64,000 bases of DNA, taken from assembly GCA_963782345.1 (NCBI GenBank), contig CAWAJF010000005.1:124001-188000 (forward strand), read 5' to 3'. Position 1 is the stretch's first letter, and every line of letters starts with the position of its first letter. The position numbers and the translations under genes are program-made. The notes under the pieces are model-generated. The model saw only the letters and a list, made by a program, of their open reading frames with translations. It had not been told where the DNA came from and made no database searches. Of the stretch, positions 59,622 through 64,000 are shown one piece after another. Origin of the DNA: DASUPK01 sp963782345. Lineage in GTDB: Bacteria > Actinomycetota > Thermoleophilia > Solirubrobacterales > 70-9.

Positions 59622-60152
59622 ATGGCCAAGTCAAAGGAATCGGAAAAGGGACGCGCGGGGCCGGGTTCTTGGCTGGCGGGCGAGGTGGGTCGGACCGATC
59701 CGGGGAGCGAGGCGTGGAGCCTGATCCACTGGCTGATGGTCACCAACAAGCAGCGATTCTTCGCGATGGCCCAGGAGTTCGAGCTCGCTCCGCAGCAGAT
59801 GATCGCTCTCCGCATGTTGGGCGCCGGTCCGCGCAAGATGAGCGAGCTGGCGCAGGCTCTCTTCTGCGACAACTCGAATGTCACCGGCATCGTCGACCGC
59901 CTCGAGGAGCGTGGCCTGGTTCGCCGAGAGGCCGCCGAGGGCGACCGCCGGGTCAAGCTGCTCGTCCTCACCAAGGACGGGGACCGGATGCGGGCCGAGA
60001 TCACGAAACGGATGACCGAGCCCCCGCCCCCGATCGCCTCACTCTCAGATCAGGACCAGAGAGCGCTGCGCGACATCCTCAAGCGCGCCGTCGAGAACAT
60101 CTCCGACGCAGAAGCGGCGGACGCCTTGGCGGGCAAGGCGCACCCGGCCTGA
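59622..60152 (+). CDS. MarR-family transcriptional regulator
   Basis: 176 aa. Winged helix about 45-145: PQQMIALRMLGAGPRKMSELAQALFCDNSNVTGIVDRLEERGLVRREAAEGDRRVKLLVLTKDG, with the DRR wing tip. A 28-residue polar N-terminal extension precedes it. It is divergent from the DrrAB-type exporter and is the presumed repressor; its ligand would be the exported compound. AI-2E permease gene is convergent, 7 bases away. Confidence 0.9.
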   Translation: MAKSKESEKGRAGPGSWLAGEVGRTDPGSEAWSLIHWLMVTNKQRFFAMAQEFELAPQQMIALRMLGAGPRKMSELAQALFCDNSNVTGIVDRLEERGLVRREAAEGDRRVKLLVLTKDGDRMRAEITKRMTEPPPPIASLSDQDQRALRDILKRAVENISDAEAADALAGKAHPA

Positions 60153-60159
60153 ATCCGGG

Positions 60160-61251
60160 CTAGGTGACCTCGGGCGCCGGGGTTGGGCCGCCCGCCTCCT
60201 CCTCCGCCACCTCGAGCTCGCGGCGGTATTCGCTGTACTCGTGCACCGCGATCTGGATCGACGCCGCCGCCGGGATGGCGAGGATCGCGCCGAGGATGCC
60301 GAACAGAGTGCTGCCGAAGAGGACGGCGACCAGGACGATGAACGCCTCGATCTTGGTCGCGCGCTTCTGGATCTGAGGCTGGATCAGGTAGTTCTCGACC
60401 TGCTGATAGATGATCGCGAAGACCACCCAGACGATCAGCGCGATCGGGAAGTTGACGAAGGCGGTGACGACCGCGACCAGGATGGCCGCCAGGGTTGCGC
60501 CGACGACCGGGATCAGATCGAAGACGAAGACGATCACCGCCAGCGGGCCCGCGAAGGGCACTCCAAGAACGGTCAGGACGATGAACGCCGAGAGGCCGGC
60601 AATCGTCGCCTGCAGCAGCGCCCCTCCGACGTAGTTGCCGACCGCGTTCGCGATCCGCCGCAGGGTGCGCTCGATCCGCTCGGCATGCTCGGGTCTCTGC
60701 ATCCGGATGAAGTTCTCGATCCATCTGGGCCCGGCGGCCACCATGAAGATGCTCAGGACCAGAATGCTCAGCCCCGCGAAGACCGAGCTGACCAGGCCAA
60801 ACCCGATGTCGCGCAGGACACCGGCGGCGTCGCCGGCTTTGCTCGGCAGCTTGTTCGCCTCGTCCGAGAGCTTCTGGGTGATGTCGAACTTGTTGTTGAG
60901 GTCGTTGAGGGTCTTGTTCTTGTGGACGTAGTTCTCGACGTCGTGCACGTAGTTGGGCGCATTCGTTGCCACGTCCGAGATCTGGTTGACGATCGGGGGT
61001 ACCAGCACCGCGCCCAGGCCGATCGGGATCATCAACACCCCGACGTAGACCAGCGTGATCGCCAGCCCCCTCTTCATGTAGCGCTGGAAGAAGTTGACGG
61101 GCCCGGCCAGCGCGACGGCCAGGAACGCGGCGATGATCAGCCAGCTGATCGGCCGGCGCAGCAGCCAGAGGACGTAGAGGATCAGCACGACTGCGGCAAC
61201 GACGAGCACGTTGCGGGCGATCGCGCGCGCTGGAGAGTCGATTCTCGGCAT
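60160..61251 (-). CDS. AI-2E family transporter
   Basis: 363 aa. Eight predicted membrane helices and a large cytosolic/periplasmic loop (about 85-145) after the third helix, the AI-2E (PF01594) layout: FDLIPVVGATLAAILVAVVTAF, IIYQQVENYLIQPQIQKRATKIEAFIVLVAVLFGSTLFGILGAILAIPAAASIQI. Members export small molecules (autoinducer-2, Na+/Li+) or act as channels; which one here is unknown. Confidence 0.9.
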   Translation of the reverse strand: MPRIDSPARAIARNVLVVAAVVLILYVLWLLRRPISWLIIAAFLAVALAGPVNFFQRYMKRGLAITLVYVGVLMIPIGLGAVLVPPIVNQISDVATNAPNYVHDVENYVHKNKTLNDLNNKFDITQKLSDEANKLPSKAGDAAGVLRDIGFGLVSSVFAGLSILVLSIFMVAAGPRWIENFIRMQRPEHAERIERTLRRIANAVGNYVGGALLQATIAGLSAFIVLTVLGVPFAGPLAVIVFVFDLIPVVGATLAAILVAVVTAFVNFPIALIVWVVFAIIYQQVENYLIQPQIQKRATKIEAFIVLVAVLFGSTLFGILGAILAIPAAASIQIAVHEYSEYRRELEVAEEEAGGPTPAPEVT

Positions 61252-61354
61252 ACCGACCCTCCTTATTCGGGGCCGGCGTCCCCCTTCCTGGGCACGAAAT
61301 CACCTGCGTTGGGGACTTCCTCACGATCGTCCGTGAATAACTCGCCAAGCAGGC

Positions 61355-61486
61355 TCAGCCAGGCGGTTCGACGCCCGCCTGCTCGAAGACTGGCGCAAGC
61401 GCCGCGGCGTCGGTTCGATGAAGCGACCCACGGCTCCTGACACCACCGCCTGAGAACTCGTAGCGGAGCCGGCTGTCGTCGTTCAT
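61355..61486 (-). CDS. 43-residue hypothetical protein coupled to a micro-lipoprotein
   Basis: ATG 61486 to TGA 61355, overlapping the lipoprotein stop by 4 bases. MNDDSRLRYEFSGGGVRSRG then an acidic helix (AAALAPVFEQAGVE). The overlap, along with lack of any other gene in the 61252-61617 gap, suggests real coding, but it could be spurious. No similarity recognised. Confidence 0.4.
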   Translation of the reverse strand: MNDDSRLRYEFSGGGVRSRGSLHRTDAAALAPVFEQAGVEPPG

Positions 61487-61593
61487 CTTCCGATCTCCTT
61501 CCAGGGACCGCCGTCACTCGAGTCGGAGCCGTCACAACCCGCGAGCAGCAGAGCTGGAAGCGGGACCAGCAAGACGGCGCGCCGGACGAACAC
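61483..61593 (-). CDS. Possible micro-lipoprotein (36 residues)
   Basis: GTG 61593 to TGA 61483. Basic N-terminus (FVRR), hydrophobic core and lipobox LLLAGC, followed by DGSDSSDGG. If translated, it is a lipid-anchored peptide with a tail of only 17 residues. No clear ribosome site; it is divergent from the GNAT gene at 61618 by 24 bases, so it may be leaderless. Confidence 0.45.
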   Translation of the reverse strand: MFVRRAVLLVPLPALLLAGCDGSDSSDGGPWKEIGR

Positions 61594-61617
61594 GCCCAAA
61601 CCCTAGTATCGCCCCGG

Positions 61618-62106
61618 ATGGCACCGGAACCAGTCGCCGAAGGTCCGCGCAAGCTCGCCGACGGGGTCGAGGTCCGTCCCGCGCGCGAGGACGAGATCGA
61701 GGACCTCATGCCGCTGATGCGCGCCTACTGCGAGTTCTACGAGTCCTCGCCGCCGGAGGAGGGAGTGATCGAGATGCTTCGGACGCTGATCACCGATCCC
61801 TCCCAGGGCTCGGTCTTCATCGCGCGAGATGGGGAGCGGCCGGTCGGTGTCGCGACGCTCGACTGGAAGTGGTCGAGCCTGAAGGGCGCCCGGATCGGCT
61901 ACCTGGAGGACCTCTTCGTTCACCCGGACGCTCGGGGCGGCGGGATCGCCGACGCCCTGATCGAGATCTGCGCCGCTCGCTGCCGGGAGCTCGGCATGCC
62001 CGCGATGGAGTGGCTGACCGCGCCGGACAACCACCGCGCGCAGAAGGTCTACAACCGCACCGGCGCCGAGTCGGGGACCTACGTCGAGTACGACCTCGAC
62101 CTGTGA
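61618..62106 (+). CDS. GNAT-family N-acetyltransferase
   Basis: 162 aa. GNAT fold: LMPLMRAYCEFYESSPPEE, GYLEDLFVHPDARGGGIADALIEI (acetyl-CoA loop), APDNHRAQKVYNRTGAE. Substrate unknown; resembles spermidine/diamine acetyltransferase-like GNATs in the FYESSPPEEGV region but this is weak. Its stop overlaps the possible GTG start of the next gene. Confidence 0.88.
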   Translation: MAPEPVAEGPRKLADGVEVRPAREDEIEDLMPLMRAYCEFYESSPPEEGVIEMLRTLITDPSQGSVFIARDGERPVGVATLDWKWSSLKGARIGYLEDLFVHPDARGGGIADALIEICAARCRELGMPAMEWLTAPDNHRAQKVYNRTGAESGTYVEYDLDL

Positions 62107-62132
62107 GCCGCCGCCGGGGCGGGCGTGCGGGC

Positions 62133-62915
62133 ATGCTCAATCACGTCCGCCGGGGGGAGGGGCAGCCGCTGCTCCTCCTCCACTCGCTGGGCGGCTCGCT
62201 GATCCAGTGGTCGCCGGTGATGGACCGGCTGGCGGCCGAGCACGAGGTGATCGCCGTCGACATGCCCGGGTTCGGGAAGTCGCCCGAGCTGCCCCCGGGC
62301 GTCCAGCCCCGCGCAGCCAACCTCGCCACCGCGGTCCTCGACTTCTACGACTCCCTGGGGATCGACGGGAAGCCGGCGATCGCCGGCATCTCCCTGGGCG
62401 GCTGGACGTCGATCGAGTGCGCCCGCCAGGGCGGTGCGAGCGCCGTCGTCGCGCTCTGCCCGGCCGGCTTCTGGAAACGGTCGCCCGAGTCGTCGAACCG
62501 CTCCGTCGCACGGGCCCGGCGCAGCGGCCGGGCCGCCCGAGCCCTGCTCCGGCCGATCATGTCGACCGCACGGGGCCGGCGCCGCGCGCTGGGCCGCTTC
62601 ATCCACCACCCCGAGCGGCTCAGCCCCGGGGAGGCGGAGGCGATCGCGAAGGCGTACGTCACCGCACCGGCCTACGACGAGGCCAGCGCCCTGATGCGCG
62701 CCGGCCGGGTCGAGGAGCTGAAGGGAATCAAGACGCCGATCACCCTGGCCTGGGCCGAACACGACACCCTCGTCCGGACGCGGCCGCTGCCGGACGGGAT
62801 CCTGCCCAAGAGGGTGGAGCAGGTCGAGCTGCCCGGCTGCGGTCACGTCCCGACATGGGACGACCCCGAGCTGGTCGCCCGGGTCGTCCTCGCGGGAGCC
62901 CGACGCAGGCGCTAG
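62133..62915 (+). CDS. Alpha/beta hydrolase
   Basis: 260 aa from ATG 62133; GTG 62103, overlapping the GNAT stop (GTGA), gives 10 more residues. Nucleophile Ser in AGISLGGW, Asp in LAWAEHDTLV and His in PGCGHVPTWDDPE. LLLLHSLGGSLIQW marks the oxyanion strand. A basic segment (RSVARARRSGRAARA) sits in the cap region. Possibly co-transcribed with GNAT. Confidence 0.85.
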   Translation: MLNHVRRGEGQPLLLLHSLGGSLIQWSPVMDRLAAEHEVIAVDMPGFGKSPELPPGVQPRAANLATAVLDFYDSLGIDGKPAIAGISLGGWTSIECARQGGASAVVALCPAGFWKRSPESSNRSVARARRSGRAARALLRPIMSTARGRRRALGRFIHHPERLSPGEAEAIAKAYVTAPAYDEASALMRAGRVEELKGIKTPITLAWAEHDTLVRTRPLPDGILPKRVEQVELPGCGHVPTWDDPELVARVVLAGARRRR

Positions 62916-62929
62916 ATAGTCTCGGTGAC

Positions 62930-63733
62930 GTGAGCGAGCGCACCGACTACGCCGACGGCGAGTTCTGCTGGGTCGATCTTTCGACCACCGACGTCGACGG
63001 AGCGACGCAGTTCTACGGCGGGCTGCTCGGTGTGGAGGTCCAGTCGGCGCCGGGGGACCCCGAGGAGAGCGGCGGATACGGCTTCTTCACCAAGGACGGG
63101 AAGATGGTGGCGGGGGTGGGGCCGACCCAGTCGGGGGAGCAGTACTCGGCCTGGTCGAGCTATATCCGGGTGGCCGACGCCGACGCGGCGGCGGAGAAGG
63201 TGAAGGCGGCGGATGGAAGCGTCTTCTTCGGCCCGGCGGATCTTCCGAACGAATCCGGCCGGGTGGCGATGCTCCAGGATCCGGCTGGCGCCTTCATCGG
63301 GATCGTGCAGCAGGGCCGTCATGCCGGCGCGGAGATCGTCAACGAGCCGGGCACCTGGACCTGGAACAACCTGCTCACCCGGGACGTCGAGGGAGCGAAG
63401 AGCTTCTACGGCGAGGTCTTCGGTTGGGACGCGGCCCGGGGCGAGGGCATGCCCGACTACGTTTGGAGCTGGCAGGCGGAGGGCCAGCGCTGGCCCGAGG
63501 GACTGGGTGGCCTGATGAGGATGGGCACCGAGATGCCCGCCGACGCCCCCGACCACTGGCAGGTCTATTTCGTCGTCGAGGACCTCGACCGCGCCTTCGA
63601 GCGGACAAGGGACGGTGGCGGACAGGTTCTGTTCGGCCCGCAGGAGGTTCCGCTCGGACGCATCGGCGTCATCTTCGACCCCCAGCAGGCGGTCGTTTCG
63701 CTGATCGAGGCCAGGTACCCCGAAGCGCGTTAG
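62930..63733 (+). CDS. VOC-family protein with two glyoxalase-like domains
   Basis: 267 aa from GTG 62930. Two vicinal-oxygen-chelate modules: FCWVDLSTTDVDGATQFYGGLLGVEVQ (1-125) and WTWNNLLTRDVEGAKSFYGEVFGWD (about 140-260). Such double-VOC proteins can be enzymes (glyoxalase, dioxygenase) or binding proteins such as antibiotic resistance proteins. Metal ligands are not obvious. Its stop overlaps the fur stop. Confidence 0.85.
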   Translation: MSERTDYADGEFCWVDLSTTDVDGATQFYGGLLGVEVQSAPGDPEESGGYGFFTKDGKMVAGVGPTQSGEQYSAWSSYIRVADADAAAEKVKAADGSVFFGPADLPNESGRVAMLQDPAGAFIGIVQQGRHAGAEIVNEPGTWTWNNLLTRDVEGAKSFYGEVFGWDAARGEGMPDYVWSWQAEGQRWPEGLGGLMRMGTEMPADAPDHWQVYFVVEDLDRAFERTRDGGGQVLFGPQEVPLGRIGVIFDPQQAVVSLIEARYPEAR

Positions 63734-64000
63734 CTGCGGCAGTCCGCGCAGAGCCCGCTGACCACGACCTCGGCCCGCTCGGGGGCGAAGCCCGCGCGCG
63801 CGGCCGAGCGGCGGGCCCGGTCGAGATCGAGCGGCACATCCATGTCCTCGATCCGGCCACAGCGGCTGCAGATCATGTGGTGGTGCGCGTCGGCGCGCGT
63901 GTCCCAGAGCAGGGTGCCGCCGCCGCCGTTGACTCGCCGCACGACGCCGAGCTCCTCGAAGAGCTCGAGGGTCGCGTAGACGGTCGGAAGGGAGACGCCG
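63730..64000 (-). CDS. Fur-family metal/peroxide regulator (5' part beyond window)
   Basis: Only the last 89 codons are visible. GVSLPTVYATLELFEELGVVRRV is the end of the DNA-binding winged helix, ADAHHHMICSRCGRIEDMDV has His ligands and the first Cys-x-x-Cys, and GLCADCRS the second Cys-x-x-Cys (structural zinc site). The three adjacent His residues suit a Fur/PerR/Zur protein; without the N-terminus the subtype cannot be named. Confidence 0.92.
   Translation of the reverse strand, partial: GVSLPTVYATLELFEELGVVRRVNGGGGTLLWDTRADAHHHMICSRCGRIEDMDVPLDLDRARRSAARAGFAPERAEVVVSGLCADCRS

Larger units (their letters stand above)
61252..61617. other. 366-base intergenic region between AI-2E and GNAT genes
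   Basis: Contains the two micro-ORFs listed above on the minus strand (61355-61593). The remaining part, 61252-61354, holds no convincing hairpin or promoter that I can identify. It provides the upstream region for the AI-2E gene and, on the other side, for the GNAT gene. Confidence 0.5.

Noticed and set aside
1..64000. CRISPR arrays, prophage, integrases, IS elements or rRNA
   Set aside because: None seen; the only repeats are the hairpin units described. The window looks like ordinary chromosome.

Overview
This 64 kb window is chromosomal DNA of a high-GC bacterium, most likely an actinobacterium of the Thermoleophilia (Solirubrobacterales/Gaiellales type). That placement is an inference from very high GC, frequent GTG/TTG starts, F420/deazaflavin enzymes (LLM and Ddn families), a TgpA-DUF58-MoxR operon, an AIM24-type protein and PucR/TetR/MarR regulators. 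Gene density is very high. Most neighbours overlap by 1-4 bases (ATGA, GTGA, TTGA, TAGTG) and many convergent pairs overlap at their stops. I saw no rRNA, tRNA, CRISPR array, prophage or transposase gene.

Layout. 1-0.2 kb: a tandem 86-bp triple-hairpin repeat. 0.2-6.5 kb: metallo-beta-lactamase/rhodanese protein, enoyl-CoA hydratase, an esterase-Baeyer-Villiger monooxygenase fusion, and threonine ammonia-lyase with RidA. 6.5-12.4 kb: quinone-oxidoreductase-like MDR, glutamine amidotransferase, a six-cysteine secreted protein, SDR and aldehyde dehydrogenase (separated by a perfect 16-bp inverted-repeat element), and a GlnA-type gamma-glutamyl-amine ligase. 12.4-21 kb: a rearranged potassium locus (membrane histidine kinase, KdpE, two micro-ORFs including KdpF, KdpA, KdpC, KdpB, a separate KdpD sensor half and a membrane-anchored Usp). 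21-25.5 kb: PuuD-like gamma-glutamyl hydrolase, Kup and an ethanolamine-permease-like transporter. 25.6-34.9 kb: DnaQ-like exonuclease with a cNMP/CBS/DUF294 protein, STAS protein, GGDEF-EAL protein, SnoaL-like protein, a secreted Pro/Ser-rich protein, and an acyl desaturase divergent from a PucR regulator. 34.9-42.8 kb: an MprAB-like two-component system, two lipoproteins, and the TgpA/DUF58/MoxR operon. 42.8-50.9 kb: lipid genes (acyltransferase, hydrolase, acyl-CoA dehydrogenase, SCP2) under a TetR with tandem palindromic operators, AIM24, small membrane proteins and an LLM oxidoreductase. 50.9-64 kb: a second TetR operon, an M32 carboxypeptidase, SRPBCC proteins, small membrane proteins, Ddn-type reductase, catalase-like protein, a DrrAB-type ABC exporter divergent from a MarR regulator, AI-2E permease, micro-lipoprotein, GNAT, hydrolase, VOC protein and the 3' part of a Fur regulator.

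Themes. (i) Potassium homeostasis: Kdp plus Kup, with the KdpD functions divided among three genes. (ii) A plausible gamma-glutamylated amine (ethanolamine or polyamine) catabolic set, interrupted by the kdp locus: permease, ligase, SDR, ALDH and hydrolase. (iii) Lipid metabolism with readable operators. The most checkable new observations are regulatory: a divergent MarR promoter pair whose two -35 elements lie on one palindrome, tandem TetR operators, a 3-base-spaced octamer direct repeat linking the MprA-like regulator to a secreted protein gene, and two dispersed hairpin elements placed exactly between genes.
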